Source: Streptomyces sp. TRM68367 | GTDB lineage: Bacteria > Actinomycetota > Actinomycetes > Streptomycetales > Streptomycetaceae | DNA length: 64,000 bases | Assembly (NCBI RefSeq): GCF_014495685.1 | Contig: NZ_JACTVI010000041.1 | Span: 1 to 64,000, forward strand | Reading direction: 5' to 3' | Shown: in pieces, positions 19,188 through 26,836 of the stretch | Numbering within the stretch: the first letter of the stretch is position 1 | Layout: the number at the start of each line of letters is the position of its first letter | Notes under the pieces: model-generated | Told to the model about the DNA's origin: nothing | What the model saw: only the letters and a program-made list of their open reading frames with translations | The model's database searches: none | Made by a program: the position numbers and the translations under genes

Positions 19188-20219
19188 TCAGGGGTTCAGT
19201 CCCTTGCCCTGGAGCCACGCCAGCGGGTCGATGCCGTTGGTGGAGCCGCCCGGGTGAACCTCCAAGTGGAGGTGGGCCCCCGTGACGTTGCCGGTGGCGC
19301 CCACGCGGCCGATGACGTCCCCGGTGCTGACCTTCTGGCCGACGCTCACGCCGATCGACGACTGGTGGGCGTACCAGATCTCCGTACCGTCATCGAGGGT
19401 GAGCACGGTCTTGTAGCCGTACGAGCCGCTCCAGCCCGCCTCGGTGATCGTGCCGCTGTGCACCGCCTTGATCGGGGTACCCGTGGGCGCGGCGAAGTCG
19501 AGGCCGGTGTGGTAGCCGGAGGACCAGTAGGCGCCGGCCTGGCCGAAGGAGGAGGTCAGGGTGTACGAGGAGGTCGGCAGCGTGAACTGCTTGGCCAGCT
19601 TGGCGAGCCGCTCGGCCTCGGCCTTCTTGCGGGCCTCCTCCTCCGCCTTCTTCTTCGCGGCGGCGGCCTTGTCCTCGGCCTCCTCCGCCGCGTTCTTGGC
19701 GGCCTCGGCGGCCTGCTTCTCGGCGGCCTCCGCGACGGCCGCCTCGTTCTTGGCCTCGATCTGGGCCTGCTGCCGCTCGGCCTGGGCCAGGATCCGGCTG
19801 CGCAGCGCCTCGCCCGCGCCGGAGGACGTGTCCTGCTCGGTGGTGGCGGCGGAGGCCACGGCGATGTCGCTGAGCGGGGTGGACGAACCCTGGGAGGCCT
19901 CGTCGTCCGAGATGAGCGAACCGACGGAGGGCAGGTCCGGTATGGAGATGGGCACCGGCGACTTGCCGGTCTGCGCGCTGGCCATGCCGCCCGCGCCGAC
20001 GGCGGCGATGACACCCACGCCGAGGACCGTGGAGCTGCGGGCGAATCCACCGCGCTGCTTGCTGACGCGATGCCGGCCGCGTACCGGGCGGATGGACTCC
20101 GCGGTGGGGTTCCAATCCTCGAAGGGGCCCTCGTCGGTGCGGCTGCCGTGGCCGAAGACTTCGGGGTCGTGTTGGCTCGGCACGAACGGGGCCTCGGGGG
20201 CAGGCCGGTTGGACGCCAC
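19188..20219 (-). CDS. M23-family peptidoglycan endopeptidase, c-di-AMP riboswitch controlled
   Basis: 343 aa starting GTG 20219, with AAAGGAG about nine bases upstream. An N-terminal basic region is followed by a hydrophobic export segment (STVLGVGVIAAVGAGGMASA), so the protein is secreted or anchored. A long Ala/Glu/Lys coiled coil (residues about 130-215) leads into a C-terminal LytM/M23 domain with the zinc motifs SGYHTGLDFAA (HxxxD) and GAHLHLEVHPGG (HxH). These enzymes cut peptide cross-links in peptidoglycan. A cyclic di-AMP riboswitch just upstream ties expression to that signal, as known for other Streptomyces cell-wall lytic genes. Confidence 0.88.
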   Translation of the reverse strand: MASNRPAPEAPFVPSQHDPEVFGHGSRTDEGPFEDWNPTAESIRPVRGRHRVSKQRGGFARSSTVLGVGVIAAVGAGGMASAQTGKSPVPISIPDLPSVGSLISDDEASQGSSTPLSDIAVASAATTEQDTSSGAGEALRSRILAQAERQQAQIEAKNEAAVAEAAEKQAAEAAKNAAEEAEDKAAAAKKKAEEEARKKAEAERLAKLAKQFTLPTSSYTLTSSFGQAGAYWSSGYHTGLDFAAPTGTPIKAVHSGTITEAGWSGSYGYKTVLTLDDGTEIWYAHQSSIGVSVGQKVSTGDVIGRVGATGNVTGAHLHLEVHPGGSTNGIDPLAWLQGKGLNP

Positions 20220-20235
20220 GTAGGCGTACTCCTTT

Positions 20236-20400
20236 CCTTCCTTCTCGCCTACCGGGTTAGCTGACGGGTTCGGAGCAGGAAGGTCTCCTACGCGCGTATA
20301 CCGACCGTGCCTTCTCGGCGGTATACGCCCGATTCACCCCAGAGTGGTGGTTCCCCGGTTCCCTTGCGGGATTCGGCGCGTGAGCACGGAGCCGCCTCCT
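20236..20400 (-). ncRNA. cyclic di-AMP (ydaO/yuaA) riboswitch
   Basis: On the minus strand the conserved blocks appear in the correct order: GGAACCGGGGAACC (20362-20349), GGGGTGAATC (20340-20331), and near the 3' end CGAACCCGTCAGCTAACC (20272-20255) followed by GGTAGGCG. These match the ydaO-yuaA consensus as I know it. The element ends just before the ribosome binding site of the M23 peptidase. In this class c-di-AMP binding turns expression off. The exact 5' boundary is uncertain. Confidence 0.88.
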
Positions 20401-20725
20401 GTGACGGCTGGGACGACCGTGCTGCGTTATCGAACGTTAATGGAGGCGAGGTGAGGATTCCAAGCGGTTCCGCTTGATCGTTAATGTTTTTCGCCAGGAC
20501 TTACCCGCTACCACCGGTGCAAATCGGGCGAGTTGACCACGCCCTGAACGGCTGGTGAGTTTTGACGGAGTGTCAGTTGTTATGCGGAGCGGTGCGGTTC
20601 ACTCACTCCGGTTGGCGGCGATCAAGGGCGGCGCACGGCGAGCGGGCAGTGCCATGACGTCGTGGCACTGCCCGACGGTGTGACACGGATTGTCCTCCGG
20701 GAGGACGGCGGCGGTGAACCGTTCC

Positions 20726-21115
20726 TCAGCAGCGCGCGGGGGTGACGAACTCCGTGACCGCGTCGGCGTGGAAGACGATGCCCAACCTGATGTGGACGGC
20801 GAGTACGACGGTGACGGCCGCTGCGCCGGTGAGCACGGTGGCCCGCCGGGAGTAGAGCGGGGCGGCGACGAGGGCGGCGGCCGTGAAGAACGGGGCGGCA
20901 GTGTAGTCGGACGGGGTGCAGTAGTCGTGGACACCGCCGGTGACGATCAGCAGGGCGGGGAGCAGGCGCAGGAAGGTGCGGGCGTACGAGATGCGGGGGC
21001 CTTCGCCGCCGGCGGACGGCGGGGCGGGCTCGTCGCCGAGGCCCGGGCCGGGCAGGGGGCGCCGGGCAGCCGCTCGCCGGCCCGGGCGTACGGCTCCTCG
21101 GCCTCGCCGGTCATG
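20726..21115 (-). pseudogene. remnant of a membrane PP2C-type phosphatase N-terminus
   Basis: The start MTGEAEEPYARAGERLPG (ATG at 21115) passes into another frame after about 18 codons: GDEPAPPSAGGEGPRISYAR, then membrane-like FLRLLPALLIVTGGVHDY and AAPFFTAAALVAAPLYS, ending VTEFVTPARC at the TGA at 20726. This resembles the multi-spanning N-terminus of Streptomyces SpoIIE/PP2C phosphatases. The phosphatase domain is missing. It is best read as a frameshifted and truncated remnant; a short membrane protein is the alternative. Bases 20401-20725 show no gene. Confidence 0.5.
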
Positions 21116-21319
21116 TCACGAGGCCGCACCCTGTCTCCCACCACATACGTCCGCGCCGGTCGCCGTCCCGTTCGTCCAGGTTTCCGGCTGTGGGGGCGGG
21201 GATCGAGCGGTGTGGGCCGACCGGATGGCCACGGGGCCTACGGGGTCCGCGGGGGCGCGGGGGCGGTACACACGCGCCGAGGGCCGGAACCCTTTCGGAT
21301 TCCGGCCCTCGGCGTTCAG

Positions 21320-21393
21320 TAGCGGGGACAGGATTTGAACCTGCGACCTCTGGGTTATGAGCCCAGCGAGCTACCGAGCTGCTCCACCCCGCG
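21320..21393 (-). tRNA. initiator tRNA-fMet (CAU)
   Basis: Cloverleaf with CGCGGGG acceptor, anticodon stem-loop CTGGGCTCATAACCCAG and T-arm GGTTCAAATCC. The unpaired 1:72 position (C opposite T) and three G:C pairs next to the anticodon loop are initiator hallmarks. The 3' CCA is not encoded. Confidence 0.95.
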
Positions 21394-21439
21394 GCGATGA
21401 CTCCACTGTACGCCATGCGCGGGACACAACGCACACGGG

Positions 21440-21530
21440 TTCTCAGTCGGCCGGGTTGCCCGCGCTGGGGCGGTGCTGGTGTGGGCCGGGGGTTGAGGGT
21501 CCCGCTGCGCGGGCCCGCGGCTACGTCAGT
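21440..21530. repeat. dispersed intergenic repeat, diverged copy 5
   Basis: Contains GTTGCCCGCGCTGGGG, GTGTGGGCCGGGGGTTG, CCCGCTGCGCGGGCCCGCGGCTACG, similar to copy 1 (GCGGGCCCGCGGCTA) and to the left part of copies 2 and 3. It lies between the tRNA and the ribD-like gene. Confidence 0.4.
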
Positions 21531-22651
21531 AGGTGGTGGTTCGGGGTTTTGGCCTGGGGCTCGTATTCCGGGAGTACGAGCACCGTCGTGCCGGCGGTCT
21601 CCAGGAGGCTCGTGCCGTTGGCGTCCGGGACGAAGGTGTCGGGTTCTTGCCAGGCCGTCACTACTCGGTGGATGCCTGCGTCGAGGATGAGGCGGGCGCA
21701 GGGGGTGGGGCGGGAGGCTCGGTGGGCGCAGGGTTCGAGGCTGGTGTAGATCGTGGCCGAGGGGAGCCTCGGGTCCGTTGGGGCGAGTTTCGCCAGGGCC
21801 GCCTCCTCGGCGTGGACGACCGGGTCGTCGCCCTCCCGTGAGTACCCGCGGGCTAGTTCCGTGCCGTCGGCGGCGACCACCACCGCGCCCACGCTGAACG
21901 CGGTGCGCGAGGGCGGGCAGTGGGCGGCCAGCTCGCAGGTGAGGGCCAGCCAGTGCCGGTCGGCGGCCGAGGGGACGCGGCCGGTGCCGGGGGCGGTGGG
22001 TTCGTAGCGCATGAGGACGACGTCCTCGATGCGGCGGGTTTCCATCAGGCGCAGGCGGCCGGACTGGTAAGCGCCGGGTCCGAAGAGGCGGGGTGCGTCC
22101 GGGTCGCCGACGAACAGCGGGGCGAGGACGAGATGGAGTTCGTCGGCCAGGCCCTGGGTGAGGAGCTGGGTGTGGACGGTGCCGCCACCCTCGACCATGA
22201 GGCGCCGTACGCCGCGTACGTCGTGCAGGTGCTCGAGGAGTGTGCGCCAGTCGAGGTCGGGGCCCAGGGGGACGACGTCGGCGGCGATGCCCAGGGCCCG
22301 TGCGCGCTCGGCGCCCTCGTCGGTCGTATAGACGATCTTCTCGCCGCCGGTGTGCCAGAAGTTCGCCGTGGGGTCGAGGTCGCCGGAGCCGCTGACGGTG
22401 ACCTTGACGGGGTACTCGGGCCGGCTGTCGGCGACCCGGGCGGCGCGGCGCTCGGGCGCGTTGACCAGCAGGCGGGGGTTGTCGGCGCGGATGGTGCCGG
22501 CGCCGATGAGGATGGCGTCGACGGAGGCCCGTACCTCGTCGACCCGCTCGAAGTCGGCGGGGCTGGACAGCAGGAGGCGCTCGGGGCCGGTGTCGTCCAG
22601 GTAGCCGTCGAGGGAGACGGCGGCGGACAGGAGGACGTACGGGAGGGGCAT
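21521..22651 (-). CDS. RibD-like bifunctional reductase/deaminase with swapped domain order
   Basis: 376 aa. The N-terminal half is a RibD-type reductase (PLPYVLLSAAVSLDGYLDD, ILIGAGTIRADNPRLLVN, VRRLMVEGGGTVHTQLL, ADELHLVLAPLFVGD). The C-terminal half is a zinc deaminase (VHAEEAALAKL, then TSLEPCAHRASRPTPCARL). Classical RibD has the deaminase first, so this enzyme is circularly rearranged. It should convert the product of GTP cyclohydrolase II through deamination and sugar reduction in riboflavin-type biosynthesis. It is divergent from a MarR gene, with ribA beyond; shared palindromes suggest co-regulation. A role in a specialised pteridine/flavin-like pathway is possible. Confidence 0.8.
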   Translation of the reverse strand: MPLPYVLLSAAVSLDGYLDDTGPERLLLSSPADFERVDEVRASVDAILIGAGTIRADNPRLLVNAPERRAARVADSRPEYPVKVTVSGSGDLDPTANFWHTGGEKIVYTTDEGAERARALGIAADVVPLGPDLDWRTLLEHLHDVRGVRRLMVEGGGTVHTQLLTQGLADELHLVLAPLFVGDPDAPRLFGPGAYQSGRLRLMETRRIEDVVLMRYEPTAPGTGRVPSAADRHWLALTCELAAHCPPSRTAFSVGAVVVAADGTELARGYSREGDDPVVHAEEAALAKLAPTDPRLPSATIYTSLEPCAHRASRPTPCARLILDAGIHRVVTAWQEPDTFVPDANGTSLLETAGTTVLVLPEYEPQAKTPNHHLLT

Positions 22652-22689
22652 CGGCGCACTCCATGGTGGAGACGAGGTGAGACCAGGGC

Positions 22690-22718
22690 TTGGTTCAAGT
22701 TTTAAGCAAACCTACACT
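22690..22718 (+). promoter_or_regulatory. promoter and MarR operator 1 upstream of marR (leaderless)
   Basis: TTGGTT (22690-22695), a 17-base gap and TACACT (22713-22718) place transcription start at or next to the ATG at 22725, so the mRNA is probably leaderless. Inside the spacer is TTCAAGTTTTAAGCAA (22694-22709), the reverse of the palindrome found twice upstream of ribA. It probably allows autorepression and control of the divergent ribD-like gene. Confidence 0.6.
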
Positions 22719-22724
22719 GGCGAC

Positions 22725-23240
22725 ATGACGACCCGCTGGCTCACCCCCGAGGAGCAACGCGCCTGGCGCGCGTACATCGCCGCCACCCTGCTGCTGGAGG
22801 ACGCGCTCGACCGGCAGCTACAGCAGGAGGCCGGCATGCCGCACATGTACTACTCCATCCTGGCCGCCCTCTCCGAGGCACCGGAACGCAGGCTGCGCAT
22901 GACCGACCTAGCGGAGCGACTGAAGATCACCCGCAGCCGGCTGACGTACGCCGTCGCGCGGCTGGAGAAGGACGGGCTGGTGGGGCGCGAGAACTGCCGC
23001 TGGGACAAGCGGGGCAGCCTCGCGGTGCTCACCGACGAGGGGGTTAAGGTCCTGGAGCGGGCGGCTCCGGGCCATGTCGAGGCCGTCCGGACGACGCTCT
23101 TCGACCGGCTGACGCCTGAGCAGGTGGGGCAGCTGGAGGAGATCTTCACGGGGGTCGCGCGGGGGTTCCAGGAGGAGGCGACGCAGACCGCTTCCGACGC
23201 CGTGCCCTGGCTGCGCCGCTCGTCCAAGCCCTGCCAGTGA
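22725..23240 (+). CDS. MarR family regulator of the rib genes
   Basis: 171 aa from ATG 22725 (MTTRWLTPEEQRAWRAYIAA); an upstream in-frame ATG at 22677 lies before the promoter and is not used. Winged-helix motifs: LRMTDLAERLKITRSRLTYA, VARLEKDGLVGRENC and KRGSLAVLTDEGVKVLERA. It sits between ribD-like and ribA, and each of the two flanking promoter regions carries TTGCTTCAAA-type palindromes. It probably represses both; the effector is unknown. Confidence 0.87.
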   Translation: MTTRWLTPEEQRAWRAYIAATLLLEDALDRQLQQEAGMPHMYYSILAALSEAPERRLRMTDLAERLKITRSRLTYAVARLEKDGLVGRENCRWDKRGSLAVLTDEGVKVLERAAPGHVEAVRTTLFDRLTPEQVGQLEEIFTGVARGFQEEATQTASDAVPWLRRSSKPCQ

Positions 23241-23279
23241 GCCGGACCGGCCCTCCGCGTGACTCTCGCTACAAAACAG

Positions 23280-23309
23280 TTGCTTCAAAATTCAAGCATG
23301 GGGTAGTGT
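23280..23309 (+). promoter_or_regulatory. ribA promoter overlapped by MarR operator 2
   Basis: TTGCTTCAAAATTCAAGCA (23280-23298) is an inverted repeat (TGCTT...AAGCA). Its TTGCTT can serve as the -35 with TAGTGT at 23304-23309 after 18 bases. A protein bound here would block RNA polymerase. Confidence 0.6.
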
Positions 23310-23322
23310 TCCGGCCGAGGAA

Positions 23323-23344
23323 TCTGCTTCAAATCTGAAGCAGA
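23323..23344. promoter_or_regulatory. MarR operator 3, perfect palindrome
   Basis: TCTGCTTCA-AATC-TGAAGCAGA is a perfect 9+4+9 inverted repeat just downstream of the ribA -10 element, same core as operators 1 and 2. Confidence 0.65.
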
Positions 23345-23373
23345 GGCCAACGGAACGGAAACCGGAGACCCGC

Positions 23374-24009
23374 ATGCCCGACTTCCCCGCCGCCACGCAG
23401 CGCGCCCGCGTCCGGGTACCGCTGCGCTTCCACGACGGCTACAGCGTCGACGCCGACGTCGTCACCTTCCACGGCCTGGCCGACGGCGAGGAGCACGTGG
23501 CCGTCGTCCTCGGCGACCCAGGCCCCCGCCCCCTGGTCCGGTTGCACTCGGAGTGCCTGACCGGCGACGTCTTCGGCTCGGCCCGCTGCGACTGCGGACC
23601 GCAGCTGCGGGAGGCGGTGGAGCGCATCGCCGACCGCGGCGGCGTCCTGCTGTACCTGCGCCAGGAGGGCCGCGGCATCGGCCTCTACAACAAGCTCGAC
23701 GCGTACGCCCTCCAGGACCAGGGCCTGGACACCTACGAGGCCAACGCCGCCCTGGGACTCCCGGAGGACGCCCGCGACTACACGGCCGCCGCCCAGATGC
23801 TGCGCGCCCTGGGCATCCGGCAGCTCGACCTGCTGTCCAACAACCCCGACAAGGCCGGCCAGCTCCGGACCCTGGGCATCGACGTCCACGACCGTGTACC
23901 GACGGGCGTGTTCACCACCGCCCACAACGTCCGCTATCTGCGCGCGAAGGTCCTGCAGACCCACCACACCCTGCCGCTCACCGCGCTGACGGAGCGGACC
24001 GCGGGTTGA
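23374..24009 (+). CDS. ribA: GTP cyclohydrolase II
   Basis: 211 aa; ATG 23374 with CGGAGA upstream. GTP cyclohydrolase II signatures are intact: RLHSECLTGDVFGSARCDCG with the three zinc cysteines (C-x12-C-x-C), YLRQEGRGIGLYNKLDAYAL, LGLPEDARDY and LLSNNPDKAGQL. It opens GTP to 2,5-diamino-6-ribosylamino-pyrimidinone phosphate, the first step to riboflavin and related compounds. It is monofunctional (no DHBP synthase domain). MarR-type operators overlap its promoter, unlike the usual FMN-riboswitch control of rib operons. Confidence 0.9.
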   Translation: MPDFPAATQRARVRVPLRFHDGYSVDADVVTFHGLADGEEHVAVVLGDPGPRPLVRLHSECLTGDVFGSARCDCGPQLREAVERIADRGGVLLYLRQEGRGIGLYNKLDAYALQDQGLDTYEANAALGLPEDARDYTAAAQMLRALGIRQLDLLSNNPDKAGQLRTLGIDVHDRVPTGVFTTAHNVRYLRAKVLQTHHTLPLTALTERTAG

Positions 24010-24059
24010 GGGCCGAGCTCCTTTCTGCCCGGCCAGGCTGCGCAGCAGGCGGGTGGTGA

Positions 24060-24300
24060 TCTGCGGGCTGATCCACCACAGCCCGCTCCACCCCGAGCCG
24101 GCCAAGCAGTTCCGCGAGGTCCCGCGCGAAGTCCGGCAGCAGCCTCGTACGGGTACGACCGTGCTCTCGCCGTACCCTCGCAGGGCCGGGCGATCACCCG
24201 GTACCGCGCGTCCACGAGCGCCGCCACCTGAGCCCCGAGGCCAACGAGCCCCAGGCCCCCGAGAACGTCATGAGCCCCAGCCCAGATCGCTCTGAACTGG
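24060..24300 (-). pseudogene. decayed alpha/beta-hydrolase fragment
   Basis: Pieces in different minus-strand frames read AQVAALVDARYRVIA, then YGESTVVP-like sequence, then LLPDFARDLAELLGRLGVER, the order found in epoxide-hydrolase-like alpha/beta hydrolases (LVDAGYRVIAPDLRGYG...). At least three frame changes and no catalytic Ser nucleophile segment. A weak but consistent remnant next to the island boundary. Confidence 0.4.
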
Positions 24301-24309
24301 GGCTGCTGC

Positions 24310-24357
24310 GTAGGCCGTGTGGGACTCGAACCCACAACCAATGGATTAAAAGGCCAT
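24310..24357 (-). repeat. partial tRNA-Lys 3' end, probable attachment site
   Basis: GTAGGCCGTGTGGGACTCG and the following AACCCACAACCAATGGATT repeat the 3' half (T-arm, variable loop, TTT anticodon loop) of the intact tRNA-Lys at 32606-32679, with a few mismatches. The D-arm and acceptor 5' strand are missing. This is the expected trace left when an element integrates at the 3' end of a tRNA gene. Confidence 0.65.
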
Positions 24358-24391
24358 TCACGATCGTCCCGCTCGGTGCCGGGTCGTGCAC

Positions 24392-24508
24392 CCAAGTCCC
24401 GTTGCAGCAGATCAGAGCCCCGAGCGGTCGATCCACGTGCCCCCAAGTCCAACCTGTCCCGTGCCATCCGCTCACGCATCACTCACGCATCCGCCACCCG
24501 CCAAGTCC
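24392..24508. repeat. three CCAAGTCC direct repeats beside the left att-like site
   Basis: CCAAGTCC occurs at 24392, 24443 and 24501, each in a longer similar context (CACCCAAGTCCCGTTG, CCCCCAAGTCCAACC, CGCCAAGTCCTGCTG). The repeats CTCACGCATCACTCACGCAT lie between the second and third. Spacing and position fit arm-type integrase binding sites. The rest of 24509-24736 has no gene. Confidence 0.4.
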
Positions 24509-24736
24509 TGCTGTCGCTAGACGGGTGCCGTGGCGCATTGGTGCCCGCTCGCGCGGCGCCCGGACGCCAGTGAGTTGGCCGCCAAACCCCTGACGACATG
24601 CCTCAGGTGCGTCCAGGTGGGACCGGAATGACGGAGCTGCCGGTCCCTGAGTGGATCGGCGGGTTCAGAAGGAGGCGGCGCTGTCCCCGGTGCCCTCGAA
24701 CGCGGGGGCAGCGCCGCTCTCTGCCACTCGGAGCTG

Positions 24737-25939
24737 TCAAGCGGGTCGCGCACCGCGTGAGGCCGAGGAGCCCTGTCCGGATGTTCCGCGTGCCGCAGGG
24801 GCCTCAGGACCAACCGTGACACCGTCGGCCCGGTATTGCGCCGGCACGACCGAACCGGGCAGCTCAGCTGAGGCGCCGGACTGCCGTGAATCGAGGGCCG
24901 ATCGCCCGGTGCGCCCCCAGAGACCTGCCAGGAAGGTGAAGAAGCCGTCGGAGAGAAAGACCGCATCGGCGACGATCATCGCGCCCGAGAAGAACGGCAG
25001 CCCCAGCAGTACGGCGATCATCAGGTGCATGCCGAGCAGCATCGGCAGAACGACGTACTTGGCTTTGCTGAACAGGACGAATGGAAAGCCCACTTGGATC
25101 AGCACGGCCATGTATCCGGCGCTCGCGATGAACATCGTCTGCTGGTCCATCATGTGCGACAGCGCGGGCCAGGGCCGGAACAGGTCGAGGTTGAGCACGT
25201 AGTGCAGGGCGGTCCCGTCGTTCCAGAAGCTGCCCTGCACCTTGTACAGCCCCGCTGATCCGTAGAGGAAAGCGACCTGAACCGCGATGACGAACATCGC
25301 ACAGTTGTGCAGCACTGTCGTCGCCTGCCTGCGGACGATGCCGAGTTGAGCGGGCACACGGAGTGGCTTCGTCCTGACTGAGTCGGCTCGGAGCCGGGTC
25401 CTGCGCGCGTCGAGTGACCAGCGCCGCCCACAGGCGGTGAAACACAGGTAGAGGGCCATCAGCAGGAGGAGGTTGTCTCCGCCGTCAGTCATGAAGATGG
25501 CCCGTGAGTGGAACGACGCGACGATCACGGCGAAGGCGACGGACGTGGCCCTGGTCCGCCAACCGAGCATGAAGAGCACAGTGACGACGACGGCCAGCCC
25601 GTAGCAGGCCTCGAAGTACAAGGGACTGTCGGACACGGCGAGGATGCTGCGAAAGCCCGTCTCGTCTGACAGCTCGGCGGAAAGGGCCGGCGTCCACGCC
25701 GAGCCCGGACCCCACATCTCGTCGCGATGCGGGAACTCCCGCAGCAGCAGGGCCAGAAAGAGGAACCCATATCCCCCGCGCAGTACCGCCGCGGCGTACA
25801 GCGAGACCGGTGACTCCGTCACGGCGGCACGCATGGAGCCCACGCCGTCGAGTAGGCGCTGCCTACCTGCACGCAGTCTGGACGCAGCAGCGCCCTGGCG
25901 TGACTGGTACGGCACGCGCGATCTCTGTTCACCGGGCAT
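24737..25939 (-). CDS. HTTM-domain membrane protein (gamma-carboxylase-like)
   Basis: About 400 aa from ATG 25939, which overlaps the upstream DUF5819 gene by 11 bases; GGAAGGTGG precedes it. Multiple membrane helices (GGYGFLFLALLLREFP, CYGLAVVVTVLFMLGWRTRA, LLLLMALYLCFTACG, AMFVIAVQVAFLYGSAGLYK) and the family stretch YKVQGSFWNDGTALHYVLNL match the HTTM domain of vitamin K-dependent gamma-carboxylase-like proteins. No epoxidase or carboxylase partner is seen. HTTM and DUF5819 proteins commonly pair in actinobacteria, suggesting a joint membrane function that is not known. Confidence 0.8.
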   Translation of the reverse strand: MPGEQRSRVPYQSRQGAAASRLRAGRQRLLDGVGSMRAAVTESPVSLYAAAVLRGGYGFLFLALLLREFPHRDEMWGPGSAWTPALSAELSDETGFRSILAVSDSPLYFEACYGLAVVVTVLFMLGWRTRATSVAFAVIVASFHSRAIFMTDGGDNLLLLMALYLCFTACGRRWSLDARRTRLRADSVRTKPLRVPAQLGIVRRQATTVLHNCAMFVIAVQVAFLYGSAGLYKVQGSFWNDGTALHYVLNLDLFRPWPALSHMMDQQTMFIASAGYMAVLIQVGFPFVLFSKAKYVVLPMLLGMHLMIAVLLGLPFFSGAMIVADAVFLSDGFFTFLAGLWGRTGRSALDSRQSGASAELPGSVVPAQYRADGVTVGPEAPAARGTSGQGSSASRGARPA

Positions 25940-26639
25940 GAGAAGCCACCTTCCACCACGGCAGGTACCTGGTCTCGTGGGAAACGCGACCAGTGGGCCG
26001 AGAGTCACTGCCCTTTGGCGCCTGCGGGGGGATCCGCTTTGTGACCACGCGCAATTGAATGGTGTCGAAGGTGCCGGGCCGCTCGGCGGCGATCCGATTC
26101 ACCGCGATGTTGCGGAGATACTCCTTCATCATTCGAGCCCGCTCCGAGCGAGACCGGTCGTCGCCGCCGTGCTCCTGCACGTAGGAGGTCCAAGCCCTGC
26201 GCAGCATGTTCTGAGCGGTATGACTCGGGAAGACACTGTGGCGAACGGCTGAGGTGTCCATGGCGGACAGATCGACCCAGCGGCTCACCTCGGACGTACC
26301 ATCCTTCGAAGTCCGCCCGGTCCTCGCCGAGATCTGCTGATTCACCGACTCGGGGTTCGGGGCGAAGAGTTGCCAATTCTGTTCGAACAAGGGAAGAACC
26401 CACGCGTCGATTTTCTCTGTGTAACGCTTCGAAATGCTGTTGGGAGGCGCCACATGCATGAACACAAGAAGTACGTGGGCGAGAGATGCAGCGATACACA
26501 GGACCGCTACCCAGCCAACCAAGGTCCGCCAGGGGGCGCTGAGTGCTGAACCCTCCAGGGGAGCCTCGAGTTCTGTACCCGGGATCCGCTCAGCCGATCC
26601 AGCACAGGTGGCCGCTTCATCAACCACTCCGCTTTTCAA
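25929..26639 (-). CDS. DUF5819 family membrane protein
   Basis: 236 aa, TTG start at 26639 (GTG 26627 is an alternative). One N-terminal membrane helix (LVGWVAVLCIAASLAHVLLVF) is followed by the family signature NSISKRYTEKIDAWVLPLFE and QNWQLFAPNPESVNQQISAR. The body is predicted outside or at the membrane face. It is translationally coupled to the HTTM gene. Function unknown; the pair may act on lipids or a secreted peptide. Confidence 0.75.
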   Translation of the reverse strand: MKSGVVDEAATCAGSAERIPGTELEAPLEGSALSAPWRTLVGWVAVLCIAASLAHVLLVFMHVAPPNSISKRYTEKIDAWVLPLFEQNWQLFAPNPESVNQQISARTGRTSKDGTSEVSRWVDLSAMDTSAVRHSVFPSHTAQNMLRRAWTSYVQEHGGDDRSRSERARMMKEYLRNIAVNRIAAERPGTFDTIQLRVVTKRIPPQAPKGSDSRPTGRVSHETRYLPWWKVASHAR

Positions 26640-26759
26640 TTTCTCTCACATCCAGTTGTTCATTGCCGGGTCTGCCCTCTCCCCGGCCGCTCTCGGGCTG
26701 CAGTTCGCGACGGACCCTCCCTGAATCAGCCGCGTGCTTCCCTTCTTTGCAGATGAACC

Positions 26760-26803
26760 GCCACCCGGCGGTCGGGGAACACATGTCCCGTCCGCCGGGT
26801 GGC
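26760..26803 (-). terminator. hairpin terminator after ice-binding gene
   Basis: GCCACCCGGCGG (26760-26771) pairs perfectly with CCGCCGGGTGGC (26792-26803), and CGGGG/TCCCG inside the loop can extend the structure. It lies 34 bases beyond the stop of the minus-strand gene ending at 26837. Confidence 0.65.
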
Positions 26804-26836
26804 TCGGTGCATCAGTTGGGATTGGGCCGACTCGCC

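Noticed and set aside
20690..21322. 210-codon plus-strand ORF
   Set aside because: Composition is that of an antisense frame; the minus strand shows phosphatase-like membrane helices.
24310..24360. A functional second tRNA-Lys gene
   Set aside because: Only the 3' half is present; D-arm and acceptor 5' strand are missing and the anticodon stem has a mismatch.
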